A stretch of 7,499 bases of DNA, taken from assembly GCA_034440115.1 (NCBI GenBank), contig JAWXBM010000032.1, forward strand, positions 1 through 7,499, written 5' to 3'. This DNA is from JAWXBM01 sp034440115 (lineage in GTDB: Bacteria > Pseudomonadota > Gammaproteobacteria > Xanthomonadales > SZUA-36). A program made the position numbers and the translations under genes. The notes beneath the pieces are model-generated. The model was not told the origin of the DNA. It worked only from the letters and a program-made list of their open reading frames with translations, and made no database searches. Below, in pieces: positions 1-6,691 of this stretch; position 1 is the stretch's first letter, and each line of letters begins with the position of its first letter.

Positions 1-2234
1 CTATCAGCGCCAGTGGTGTACAGCCGATCCTTGATGATATCCAGATAAAAGGCACCCATATCAAAGGCGCAGAAGTGGTGCACTTTCTGGTAAACCTGCA
101 GGAACTGATAATCTTCGTAGGCTTGCTGGATTTCATTCTGTAATTGTACAGCCCGATCCACTGCCCATCGGTCCAGGGGTAACATTTGATCGGCTGACAA
201 CGCTTCAGCCGGATCAAAGCCATGCAGATTACCCAGCAGGAAACGCGCGGTATTGCGCATGCGCCTATAAGCATCCGAGACGCGCTTGAGAATCTCATCA
301 GAAACACTCATCTCGCCACGATAATCTGCCGCCGCCACCCACAAGCGCAATACGTCCGCGCCGAGCGAGTTCATTACTTTGCCCGGCAACATCACGTTGC
401 CCAAAGATTTGGACATCTTGCGACCGTCCGCATCGACCACGAAACCGTGGGTTAATACCTGTCTATATGGGGCCTCCCCGTGCATGGCTACCGAGGTCAG
501 CAAAGAGCTTTGAAACCAACCGCGGTGCTGATCCGAGCCTTCCAGATACATTTCAGCCGGGCGACGGAGCTCATCACGCTCATCCAGCACACAACGATGC
601 GAAACACCGGAATCGAACCAGACATCGAGTATGTCGCTGACCCGTTGCCATTTGGCCGGATCAATATCCAGACGCTGAAAAATATCATCGGCAAACCAGC
701 AATCCACCCCTTCCAGCTCAACCAGCTCAGCAACTTGTTGCATCAATGCCTGGGTTTCCGGATGTAAATCACCACTGGCAATGTTCACAAACAGGGCAAT
801 GGGCACACCCCAGGTACGTTGCCTTGATATGCACCAGTCCGGGCGGTTTTGCACCATGCCCTTGATGCGCTCTTCGCCCCAACCGGGTACCCAACGCACA
901 TCCGCAATTGCCTTGATGGCGTTGGCACGCAGAGCGGCCTGGTCCATGCTGATAAACCATTGTGGGGTTACCCTGAATGCCGTTGGAGTTTTATGTCGCC
1001 AGCAATGTGGATAGCTGTGCTTAAAGGCCTCGTTGAACAGCAGCACGCCATTGGTGTGTAGCAGTTCGGTAATGGTCTCGTTGGCTTTCCACACCCACTG
1101 TCCGGCAAAAATCTCAGTATCTTCCAAATACACGCCGTCCGGACCGACCGGATTGCTGATGGGCAAGCCGTATTTCTGACCAACCTGGAAATCTTCTTCG
1201 CCATGTCCGGGGGCCGTGTGTACCGCGCCGGTACCTGCTTCGGTGGTGACATGTTCTCCCAGAATGATCGGCACCTGGCGGGCATAGAAAGGATGTTGTA
1301 ATTGCAGGTGCTCCAATGCCTGCCCTTTTACCCTGCCAATGACTTCAACTTGTTCCAGCGCCAGGCGCGCAACCACCGCATCCTGCAAATCTGCAGCGAT
1401 CACGATACTGATGTTTTGCTCCTGCCATTGCGCATTGATCAGAACGTAGTCCAATTCGGCATGCAAGGTGACCGCCTGATTGGCTGGTAAAGTCCAAGGT
1501 GTGGTTGTCCAGATCGGCACGCCCAGGTCACCATCGGGATCAGCGGCTGAAAATACGCCCAGCAATGCAGCTCTGTCGACCGCGCGGAACAGTACATCAA
1601 TTGCTGGAGAAACCTTGTCCTGGTATTCAATCTCGGCTTCGGCCAAAGCCGAACCACAATCAAAACACCAGTGCACCGGCTTGGCTCCCTGCATCAGATG
1701 GCCTTTTTCAATAATGACAGCCAAAGCCCGGATCATATTGGCTTCATAGCCGAAGGAACGGGTCTCGTAGGGCTGATCCCAGTCACCGATAACGCCCATG
1801 CGGCGGAAGCCGGTTTTTTGCAACTCAACCTGCTGACCGGCGTATTCCCTGCATTTGGCACGAAACTCCGCTGCATCCAGTTTCTGGCCGACTTTGCCAA
1901 ACTTCTTTTCGACCTGCAGTTCAATCGGTAGACCGTGGCAATCCCAACCTGGCACATAGGGCGAACGAAAACCGGCCATCAACCGCGACTTGACCACGAT
2001 ATCTTTCAGGATCTTGTTAACCGCATGGCCCATGTGGATGTCGCCATTGGCGTAGGGAGGGCCATCATGCAATATCCACAGCGGTCGATCGGCCGTAGCC
2101 TGCTGAATGCGTTGATACAAACCGGCCTTTTCCCAGGCTTCCAGCATGGTCGGCTCACGATTGGCCAGGTTGGCCTTCATGGCGAACTCGGTTTGCGGCA
2201 GGTTGATGGTGTCCTTGTATTCCATAAATTCCAT
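1..2234 (-). CDS. ileS: Isoleucyl-tRNA synthetase (5' part, runs off the left edge)
   Basis: Cytosolic class I aminoacyl-tRNA synthetase that charges tRNA-Ile with isoleucine and hydrolyses mis-activated valine. About 744 codons are visible without a stop; the frame is the same at HMGH, KMSKS and the window edge. Motifs in order: HDGPPYANGDIHMGH with the class I signature at residues 67-70, GWDCHGLPIEL near 95-105, the editing (CP1) domain with WTTTPWTLPAN and GTGAVHTAPGHGEEDF near 335-350, NRPDWCISRQRTWG, DVWFDSG, and KMSKS at 606-610. The visible part ends at IIKDRLYTTGAD inside the anticodon-binding domain, so about 200 residues, including the C-terminal zinc finger, lie outside (E. coli IleS has 938). 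Two in-frame ATGs at 2234 and 2225 are possible starts. The first has a weak GAG five bases upstream; the second gives MEYKDTINLP, the better family match. The ribF stop is 36-45 bases upstream, so the two genes are probably cotranscribed. Confidence 0.96.
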   Translation of the reverse strand, partial: MEFMEYKDTINLPQTEFAMKANLANREPTMLEAWEKAGLYQRIQQATADRPLWILHDGPPYANGDIHMGHAVNKILKDIVVKSRLMAGFRSPYVPGWDCHGLPIELQVEKKFGKVGQKLDAAEFRAKCREYAGQQVELQKTGFRRMGVIGDWDQPYETRSFGYEANMIRALAVIIEKGHLMQGAKPVHWCFDCGSALAEAEIEYQDKVSPAIDVLFRAVDRAALLGVFSAADPDGDLGVPIWTTTPWTLPANQAVTLHAELDYVLINAQWQEQNISIVIAADLQDAVVARLALEQVEVIGRVKGQALEHLQLQHPFYARQVPIILGEHVTTEAGTGAVHTAPGHGEEDFQVGQKYGLPISNPVGPDGVYLEDTEIFAGQWVWKANETITELLHTNGVLLFNEAFKHSYPHCWRHKTPTAFRVTPQWFISMDQAALRANAIKAIADVRWVPGWGEERIKGMVQNRPDWCISRQRTWGVPIALFVNIASGDLHPETQALMQQVAELVELEGVDCWFADDIFQRLDIDPAKWQRVSDILDVWFDSGVSHRCVLDERDELRRPAEMYLEGSDQHRGWFQSSLLTSVAMHGEAPYRQVLTHGFVVDADGRKMSKSLGNVMLPGKVMNSLGADVLRLWVAAADYRGEMSVSDEILKRVSDAYRRMRNTARFLLGNLHGFDPAEALSADQMLPLDRWAVDRAVQLQNEIQQAYEDYQFLQVYQKVHHFCAFDMGAFYLDIIKDRLYTTGAD

Positions 2235-2260
2235 AAATTCTCTAAATTCTCTAAATTCTC
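2225..2260 (-). repeat. 9-bp tandem repeat across the ribF-ileS junction and ileS start
   Basis: Read on the minus strand, three perfect copies of GAGAATTTA (2260-2252, 2251-2243, 2242-2234) are followed by a variant TGGAATTTA (2233-2225), then a partial TGGAA. The array fills almost all of the gap between the ribF stop (2271-2273) and ileS. It supplies both candidate ATG codons and repeats a weak purine-rich Shine-Dalgarno-like GAG. A unit of nine bases keeps the reading frame if copy number changes. Confidence 0.9.
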
Positions 2261-2270
2261 TGTGTGCCAG

Positions 2271-3233
2271 TTAGCCCGGTTTTGGACAATCTTTTTTGGC
2301 CAATAGCTGTCTGGCCTGTTCTTCATCACGTTTCATTTGTACCAACATGGTGTCGATATCGGAAAAATGCGCCTCATCACGTAACTTTGCCACAAATTCT
2401 ACCTGCAAACGCTGCCCGTAGAGATCCGCAGAAAAGTCGAACAAGTGCACTTCCAACAACAGATCCTGACCACCTACCGTGGGTCGTCTGCCCAGGCTGG
2501 CCACACCGGCTTGCCAATCGCCGTGATTTCGTCCTGCACAAGTTCTGGCATAAACTGCAAAAATTCCCTGCACCGGGCTGGGCTGTGCCCGTACGCGCAA
2601 ATTAGCCGTGGGGTAACCCAGTTTGCGGCCCAATTGCTGGCCAAATACCACATGCCCCTCCATGCGGAATGGCCTGCCCAGCATTCTCGCAGCTTTGGCA
2701 AAATCCGAAACTACCAGGGCCTGTCTGATCGCTGTGCTGGAAATCCGCGCACCCTCAGACAGAACCGGCGCCATCGTTTCCACACTGAACCCGGCTTCCT
2801 GCCCGAGGGCGATCAGCAAATCCAGATTGCCCGCCCGCTTGTGCCCGAAGCGAAAATCTTCTCCAACGACAATATGCCGCGCAGCAAGCCCGACCACCAA
2901 TACCTGCTGGACAAACTCTTCAGCCTGCAAGTTAGACAACGCTGCATCAAAGCGCATCATCCAACACAGATCCACGCTAATTGATGTCAGCAATGCCAGT
3001 TTCTGATGTACCGAACTTAACCTTGCGGGCGCCAGCTCCGGCCGGAAAAATGCCTGCGGCAAAGGCTCAAAAGTCACGACGGCCAGTTGCTCAGCGGGAT
3101 TCACTTGCTCACGGGCACGTGCCACCAAAGCCTGATGGCCTAAGTGAACTCCATCAAAATTGCCGATAGTGATTACCGCTCGGCAATAGGACTTGTTCCC
3201 GGGAGTTCCTGGCCTGTTCCGTTTGAGGCGCAC
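2271..3233 (-). CDS. ribF: Bifunctional riboflavin kinase / FAD synthetase
   Basis: Makes FMN from riboflavin plus ATP and then FAD from FMN plus ATP, in the cytosol. The N-terminal FAD synthetase half shows GNFDGVHLGH at residues 24-33 (nucleotidyltransferase HxGH-type motif), VGEDFRFG at 123-130 and RISSTAIR at 163-170. The C-terminal riboflavin kinase half shows GRKLGYPTAN at 202-211 and LEVHLFDFSADLYGQ. Length is 320 residues from the GTG at 3233, against 313 in E. coli. I chose this GTG because its start VRLKR lines up with MKLIR of E. coli RibF and places GNFDG at the usual distance, but it has no visible Shine-Dalgarno. The frame also stays open to a TTG at 3287, immediately after the murJ stop (3290-3292), with a GAAAGG 12 bases upstream; that would add 18 serine- and arginine-rich residues. 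Cotranscription with murJ and ileS is inferred from spacing. Confidence 0.94.
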   Translation of the reverse strand: MRLKRNRPGTPGNKSYCRAVITIGNFDGVHLGHQALVARAREQVNPAEQLAVVTFEPLPQAFFRPELAPARLSSVHQKLALLTSISVDLCWMMRFDAALSNLQAEEFVQQVLVVGLAARHIVVGEDFRFGHKRAGNLDLLIALGQEAGFSVETMAPVLSEGARISSTAIRQALVVSDFAKAARMLGRPFRMEGHVVFGQQLGRKLGYPTANLRVRAQPSPVQGIFAVYARTCAGRNHGDWQAGVASLGRRPTVGGQDLLLEVHLFDFSADLYGQRLQVEFVAKLRDEAHFSDIDTMLVQMKRDEEQARQLLAKKDCPKPG

Positions 3234-3289
3234 TGTGTTTCTGCTGTTGTTTGAAGGCTGTCGGCTTAAGCGCTCTGAATAACGCAAAA

Positions 3290-4849
3290 TTATACCGCAC
3301 CTTTCTCCAGGTGATGTTTGCGAAAACCCGCCAACAGCAGGCTGATCAAATAGACCAACACGCCACTACCAACCAATGCAGTGAGGCGCGAGCCTCTTTG
3401 TATGGCCGATTCAGCGGCCCAGACCGCAGTATCTGCAGACTGATACAGCAATGCTGCCAACATACAGACACTGGCCACCGACACCGCGACTATCACTCTC
3501 AGCCAGCCATGCACAGGTTCATAGGCGCCTTGCAGGCGCAAGCCGCGGTACAACAATCCGGCGTTTATGTAAGCGGCGAGTGAACTGGCAAGCGCCAGGC
3601 CCATATGGGGGCCTTTGAACGACAGGCTGATCAAAACCCACACGAAGAGGAAATTCAGCAACATATTGGACACCATGGCAGTAATGGCAATTTTCACCGG
3701 CGTTTTGGTGTCCTGTCTAGCGTAAAAACCCGGCGCCAAAACCTTTACGGCGATAAATGCGGGTAAACCAATCGCATAAGCTGACAGACTGAGGGCAGTC
3801 ATTTCCACATCGCTTAGCAGAAAGGCCTGGTACTGGAACATGGTGATCAACAACGGCGTTGCCAGTGCTGCCAGGCCAATCGCCGCAGGTATGGTGATTA
3901 CCAGCGCCAGCCGCAAGGCCCAGTCCAAAGTGGCCGAGAAAGCCTGCGGACTTTGCTGGGCAAATTTACGCGACAAATTGGGCAAAATAACCGTCGATAG
4001 AGCAACACCAAAGACCCCGAGAGGAAATTCCATCAAACGGTCGGAGTAATACAGCCAGGTCACACTGCCACTGACCAGAAAGGTCGCCAGAACGCTGTCA
4101 ATCAGCAAGTTAACTTGCCCCACCGAAGAACCGATCAGTGTGGGGATCATCAAACGTAAAACCTTACGTACGCCGCTGTGTTGCCAACCCCAGCGCGGCC
4201 GCGGCAACAAACCCAGCCGCATCAAAGCAGGGGCCTGGATAATCAATTGAGCGAAACCGGCCACCAACACGCCCCAGGCCAGGGCTTTGACCGGAACCTC
4301 CATGCGACCGGACAGCAGCACCGCAGCCAGGATCATTGATACATTCAACAGCACCGGAGTAAGCGCCGGTAACAAAAAACGGTCAAAGGTATTGAGAATC
4401 CCACCACTCAAAGCAGTGAGTGAGATCAGCATCAAATAGGGAAAAGTGATACGCAGCATTTCTGCTGACAAGGTAAATTCTGCCCTGCCCTCCAGCCACC
4501 AACCCGGCGCGAAAATGGCCAACACAACAGGTGCTGCCAAAACGCCAATAGCGGTTATGACCAGCAGAATTGCCAACAAAGTGCCAGCCACATGGTCTAC
4601 CAGATCCTTTAGCGCGGCTGCATCACCACTGGCGCGCACTTCGGATAGCACTGGCACAAACGCCAGAGAGAAAGAGCCTTCGGCAAACAGGCGGCGCATG
4701 AAGTTGGGGATCTTGAAAGCCAGGAAAAAAGCGTCGGTTTCGCTACTGACACCAAAATAGCGCGCAAACACCATGTCGCGCAGAAATCCCAGAATGCGCG
4801 ATACCAGAGTGGCCATGCCAACGGTCAAGGTGGATTTCAGCAGTTTCAA
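3290..4849 (-). CDS. murJ: Lipid II flippase MurJ (MviN family)
   Basis: Inner-membrane MOP-superfamily transporter that flips the peptidoglycan precursor lipid II to the periplasmic face. At 519 residues it matches E. coli MurJ (511), with many hydrophobic segments consistent with the family's 14 membrane helices. Functionally important charged residues of E. coli MurJ are present: R18, R24, D39 and R52 at the same numbers, and the YYSDRLMEFP motif gives D270, R271 and E274 (E. coli D269, R270, E273). PGFYARQDTKTPVKIA is also conserved. The start is TTG at 4849, preceded by AAGGGA eleven bases upstream; it yields MKLLKSTLTVGMATLVSR, which aligns with the family N-terminus, and there is no in-frame ATG that would fit. 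First gene of the probable murJ-ribF-ileS transcript, divergent from rpsT. I could not identify a convincing promoter for it in the 123-base gap. Confidence 0.96.
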   Translation of the reverse strand: MKLLKSTLTVGMATLVSRILGFLRDMVFARYFGVSSETDAFFLAFKIPNFMRRLFAEGSFSLAFVPVLSEVRASGDAAALKDLVDHVAGTLLAILLVITAIGVLAAPVVLAIFAPGWWLEGRAEFTLSAEMLRITFPYLMLISLTALSGGILNTFDRFLLPALTPVLLNVSMILAAVLLSGRMEVPVKALAWGVLVAGFAQLIIQAPALMRLGLLPRPRWGWQHSGVRKVLRLMIPTLIGSSVGQVNLLIDSVLATFLVSGSVTWLYYSDRLMEFPLGVFGVALSTVILPNLSRKFAQQSPQAFSATLDWALRLALVITIPAAIGLAALATPLLITMFQYQAFLLSDVEMTALSLSAYAIGLPAFIAVKVLAPGFYARQDTKTPVKIAITAMVSNMLLNFLFVWVLISLSFKGPHMGLALASSLAAYINAGLLYRGLRLQGAYEPVHGWLRVIVAVSVASVCMLAALLYQSADTAVWAAESAIQRGSRLTALVGSGVLVYLISLLLAGFRKHHLEKGAV

Positions 4850-4855
4850 TTGAAA
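4844..4855. repeat. 12-bp perfect palindrome over the murJ start codon
   Basis: TTTCAATTGAAA is a perfect palindrome. It contains the murJ TTG start (4849-4847) and the bases just before it. It could be a protein-binding site or chance in an AT-rich leader; there is no independent evidence of function. Confidence 0.45.
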
Positions 4856-4904
4856 TTCAATCCCTTGTTAGAGAACCTTTGATTGATTCAGGGGTTTCCA
4901 TAGG

Positions 4905-4933
4905 TTGACCCGAGCTTCGAAAAGTAAGAGAAT
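4905..4933 (+). promoter_or_regulatory. Sigma-70 type promoter of rpsT
   Basis: A -35 box TTGACC (4905-4910, 5 of 6 to consensus), a 17-base spacer, and a -10 box GAGAAT (4928-4933, 4 of 6, keeping the important second A and last T). Transcription would begin near 4940, leaving a leader of about 33 bases before the rpsT start. The -35 hexamer and spacer length are the same as in the candidate rplU promoter. Confidence 0.6.
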
Positions 4934-4961
4934 AGTCGGCTTGATTTTTTGAACTAATTTT

Positions 4962-4971
4962 GGAGATCTCC
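4962..4971 (+). promoter_or_regulatory. rpsT ribosome binding site inside a 10-bp palindrome
   Basis: GGAG at 4962-4965 lies seven bases before the TTG start at 4973 and decides that start. It is the left arm of the perfect palindrome GGAGATCTCC, so the Shine-Dalgarno could pair with the CTCC just before the start codon, although only about three pairs fit around a four-base loop. E. coli rpsT is autoregulated at translation and also begins with UUG; a similar control here is inference. Confidence 0.6.
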
Positions 4972-4972
4972 C

Positions 4973-5233
4973 TTGGCTAACAGTTTATCAGCTCGCAAAC
5001 GCGCACGTCAGTCGGAGCAAAGCCGTCAGCGCAATACTGGCCAGCGTTCGCGTGTTCGTACCGCCATCAAAAGCGTAATCAATGCTATTGCTACTGGCGA
5101 TAAAGAAGCAGCAAGTACTGCGTACAAGGCTGCGGTGCCAGCGATTGATCGTTCTGTTGCACATGGCTTGATGGCCAAAAACAAAGCCGCGCGGCATAAA
5201 TCACGCCTGAATGCACATATCAAAGGCCTCTGA
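4973..5233 (+). CDS. rpsT: 30S ribosomal protein S20
   Basis: Small basic helical protein that binds 16S rRNA in the body of the 30S subunit. The 86 residues align along their full length with E. coli S20 (87): MANSLSARKRARQSEQ at the start, IKSVINAIATGDKEAA in the middle, and the conserved GLMAKNKAARHKSRLNAHI near the C-terminus. The start is TTG, as in E. coli rpsT, with GGAG seven bases upstream. It is monocistronic: a promoter lies at 4905-4933, and a strong terminator lies about 110 bases after the stop. It is divergent from murJ, as in Pseudomonas, and convergent with obgE. Confidence 0.97.
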   Translation: MANSLSARKRARQSEQSRQRNTGQRSRVRTAIKSVINAIATGDKEAASTAYKAAVPAIDRSVAHGLMAKNKAARHKSRLNAHIKGL

Positions 5234-5257
5234 GACCTCTTAACCTCTAAGACCTTT

Positions 5258-5305
5258 TAGTTAAAGTCAGATTAAGGTCCTGATTAAGGTTCTCATTAAG
5301 GGGTC
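5258..5305 (+). repeat. Imperfect 12-bp tandem repeat downstream of rpsT
   Basis: Units GATTAAGGTCCT (5270-5281), GATTAAGGTTCT (5282-5293) and CATTAAGGGGTC (5294-5305), preceded by a more degenerate copy at 5258-5269, share a TTAAGG core at 12-base spacing. The preceding pyrimidine-rich stretch (5233-5256, with ACCTCTTAA and ACCTCTAAGACC) is partly complementary to the units. The array lies in the rpsT 3' untranslated region before its terminator. Confidence 0.7.
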
Positions 5306-5319
5306 AGGTTAGACCGTCT

Positions 5320-5341
5320 TTCGGGCTATCAAGCCCCCGAA
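5320..5341 (+). other. Bulged hairpin in the rpsT 3' region
   Basis: TTC-GGGCT pairs with AGCCC-GAA around an ATCA loop, with two extra Cs bulged between the arms. No T-tract follows, so it is not a terminator by itself. It sits just before the terminator at 5346-5374 and may protect or fold the 3' end; this role is inferred. Confidence 0.4.
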
Positions 5342-5345
5342 CATG

Positions 5346-5374
5346 AAAAAGCCCCGTTGAATCGGGGCTTTTTT
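5346..5374. terminator. Bidirectional rho-independent terminator between rpsT and obgE
   Basis: AAAAAGCCCCG (5346-5356) and CGGGGCTTTTT (5363-5373) form a perfect 11-bp stem with a six-base loop. T runs follow the GC core on both strands, so the one element can end the rightward rpsT transcript and the leftward obgE transcript. Confidence 0.92.
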
Positions 5375-5387
5375 ATGTCTTTATGAC

Positions 5388-5404
5388 TGGCAATTTCATT
5401 GCCA
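5388..5404. other. Short perfect hairpin downstream of obgE
   Basis: TGGCAAT and ATTGCCA form a perfect 7-bp stem around the three-base loop TTC. It lies between the obgE stop (5426-5428) and the shared terminator and has no adjacent T-tract. It may add 3' structure to the obgE messenger. Confidence 0.45.
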
Positions 5405-5425
5405 ACTACCCCTGCACAACAGGTT

Positions 5426-6517
5426 TTAAGCTGAGTGCTCGGGTGGATGCTCGGGAAACTCCGGCAAAGGCCCTTCAGGCTCTTCTTCCACTACAGGAAT
5501 TTCTTCATCCATTTCCAATAAAGCGTCTGAAACACGCTGCATCAGCTCCATAGTGCCCGTGCGCGAAACCGCAGATATCGCTGCCCACTCGTTCTGCCAG
5601 CCCAGCTCTGCAACGATTGCAGCCGCTTTTAGTTCGGCATCTTCGGGTTGCAACAAGTCTGACTTGGTAAAAATCAGCCAACGTGGTTTATTCATCAAAT
5701 CTGCATCGAATTTCTCCAGTTCAGCCTCCAACTGCCTGACCTGCTCTGCACAATCGATATCATGACCCAAAGGCGCCAGGTCGACTAGTTGCAGCAACAA
5801 GCGGGTTCTTTGCAAATGCTTGAGAAAATGGGTCCCAAGACCAATACCATCAGCAGCACCTTCAATCAGCCCTGGAACATCAGCAATCACAAAGCTGCGT
5901 TCAGCATCGATACGCACTACACCGAGGTTTGGGTGCAAGGTGGTGAAGGGATAATCGGCGACTTTGGGGCGCGCCGAAGAAACCGAGCCAATCAATGTAG
6001 ATTTACCGGCGTTGGGAAAACCCAGTAAACCTACATCTGCCAGCACCTTGAGCTCAAAATGCAGTTGCCGGCATTCTCCGGCCTCACCCGGTATGGTTTT
6101 ACGCGGCGCGCGATTGGTAGAGCTCTTGAAGTGCACATTACCCAAACCACCTCGCCCGCCCTGGGCAACCAGTAGTTGCTGACTTGCTTCGGTCACATCG
6201 CCAATCGGATCACCTGTTTCAGCATCACTTACGATAGTGCCCAGAGGTACACGGATAAAAATATCTTCACCGCTTATGCCGGACTTCTGCCGACCTGAAC
6301 CCCGGTCACCATTATCAGCTTTGAATTTACGCTTGTGGCGGAAATCCACCAAGGTATTCAGCCCGGAATCACCCTGCAGAAAAACACTGCCACCACGGCC
6401 ACCATCACCGCCGTCTGGACCACCAAAGGGAACGAATTTCTCCCGGCGAAACGAAGCGGAACCATCTCCACCTTTACCGGCGATGACTTCAATGCTGGCT
6501 TCGTCTACGAATTTCAT
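5426..6517 (-). CDS. obgE: Obg family GTPase (50S assembly / stress GTPase)
   Basis: Essential cytosolic GTPase that binds late 50S assembly intermediates and links GTP/ppGpp levels to growth. The 363 residues contain the glycine-rich Obg fold (about 1-158, with KGGDGSASFRREKFVPFGGPDGGDGGRGG) and then the G domain: G1 GFPNAGKST (166-174), G2 DYPFTTLHP (188-196), G3 DVPG (213-216), G4 TKSD (284-287) and G5 ISA near 314-316. An acidic, proline-rich tail (about 336-363) ends the protein. G4 reads TKSD where E. coli ObgE has NKxD; threonine occurs at this place in some other translational GTPases such as EngB. The ATG at 6517 gives the standard MKFVDEASIEV start; a weak GAGA lies about nine bases upstream. 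A terminator between rpmA and obgE suggests that it is transcribed partly or wholly apart from rplU-rpmA; I could not find a clear own promoter. Confidence 0.97.
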   Translation of the reverse strand: MKFVDEASIEVIAGKGGDGSASFRREKFVPFGGPDGGDGGRGGSVFLQGDSGLNTLVDFRHKRKFKADNGDRGSGRQKSGISGEDIFIRVPLGTIVSDAETGDPIGDVTEASQQLLVAQGGRGGLGNVHFKSSTNRAPRKTIPGEAGECRQLHFELKVLADVGLLGFPNAGKSTLIGSVSSARPKVADYPFTTLHPNLGVVRIDAERSFVIADVPGLIEGAADGIGLGTHFLKHLQRTRLLLQLVDLAPLGHDIDCAEQVRQLEAELEKFDADLMNKPRWLIFTKSDLLQPEDAELKAAAIVAELGWQNEWAAISAVSRTGTMELMQRVSDALLEMDEEIPVVEEEPEGPLPEFPEHPPEHSA

Positions 6518-6589
6518 GGAAACAGTCTCACAATTAAATCAGCGACATCGCCGACCTTATTTCAATTCACGACAGGAGCCAGCGCCCAT

Positions 6590-6641
6590 TGCAGGAGCGC
6601 GCTCGCGCGCGAATAGATCGGCCGCAGAGCGGCCTCCTACA
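6590..6641. repeat. Inverted pair of REP-type palindromes (BIME-like)
   Basis: Two REP-like units face each other. On the plus strand, GCAGGAG at 6591-6597 leads into GCGCGC-TC-GCGCGC (6597-6610). On the minus strand, GTAGGAG (6640-6634) leads into GGCCGC-TCT-GCGGCC (6634-6620), a perfect 6-bp stem with a three-base loop, followed by GAT. A GTAG-type head plus a GC-rich hairpin is the pattern of REP elements mobilised by RAYT (TnpA-REP) transposases in Pseudomonas and relatives. The pair lies between the rpmA terminator and obgE. Confidence 0.72.
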
Positions 6642-6643
6642 TC

Positions 6644-6667
6644 AAAAAAAACCCCGCCGGAGCGGGG
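6644..6667 (-). terminator. Rho-independent terminator of the rplU-rpmA operon
   Basis: On the minus strand, CCCCGC and GCGGGG (6667-6662 and 6657-6652) form a 6-bp stem with a four-base loop, followed by eight Ts (6651-6644). It starts about 25 bases after the rpmA stop. The plus-strand side has no good T-tract, so it acts only on leftward transcripts, before they reach obgE. Confidence 0.87.
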
Positions 6668-6691
6668 CTTTCTGTCAAGGCAAAAACGTTT

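Noticed and set aside
1..2234. Possible frameshifts in ileS, suggested by several shorter minus-strand open frames in its span
   Set aside because: Those frames are shadows. The true frame is open and in the same phase at the N-terminus, HMGH, KMSKS and the left edge.
1935..2306. A 123-residue plus-strand frame ending in KF(S/H)-type repeats
   Set aside because: It is antisense to ileS; the peptide repeats are just the 9-bp tandem array read on the other strand.
2445..2984. A 179-residue open frame on the plus strand
   Set aside because: It lies wholly antisense to ribF, whose motifs and full-length family match are unambiguous; its product has no recognisable domain.
4850..4972. A murJ promoter on the minus strand
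   Set aside because: Candidate hexamers such as TATTCT near 4935 or TATGGA near 4900 lack a suitable -35 at 16-18 bases, so I cannot support a specific site.
5258..5305. Repeat array considered as a CRISPR
   Set aside because: Units are 12 bases, contiguous and imperfect, with no spacers and no cas genes nearby.
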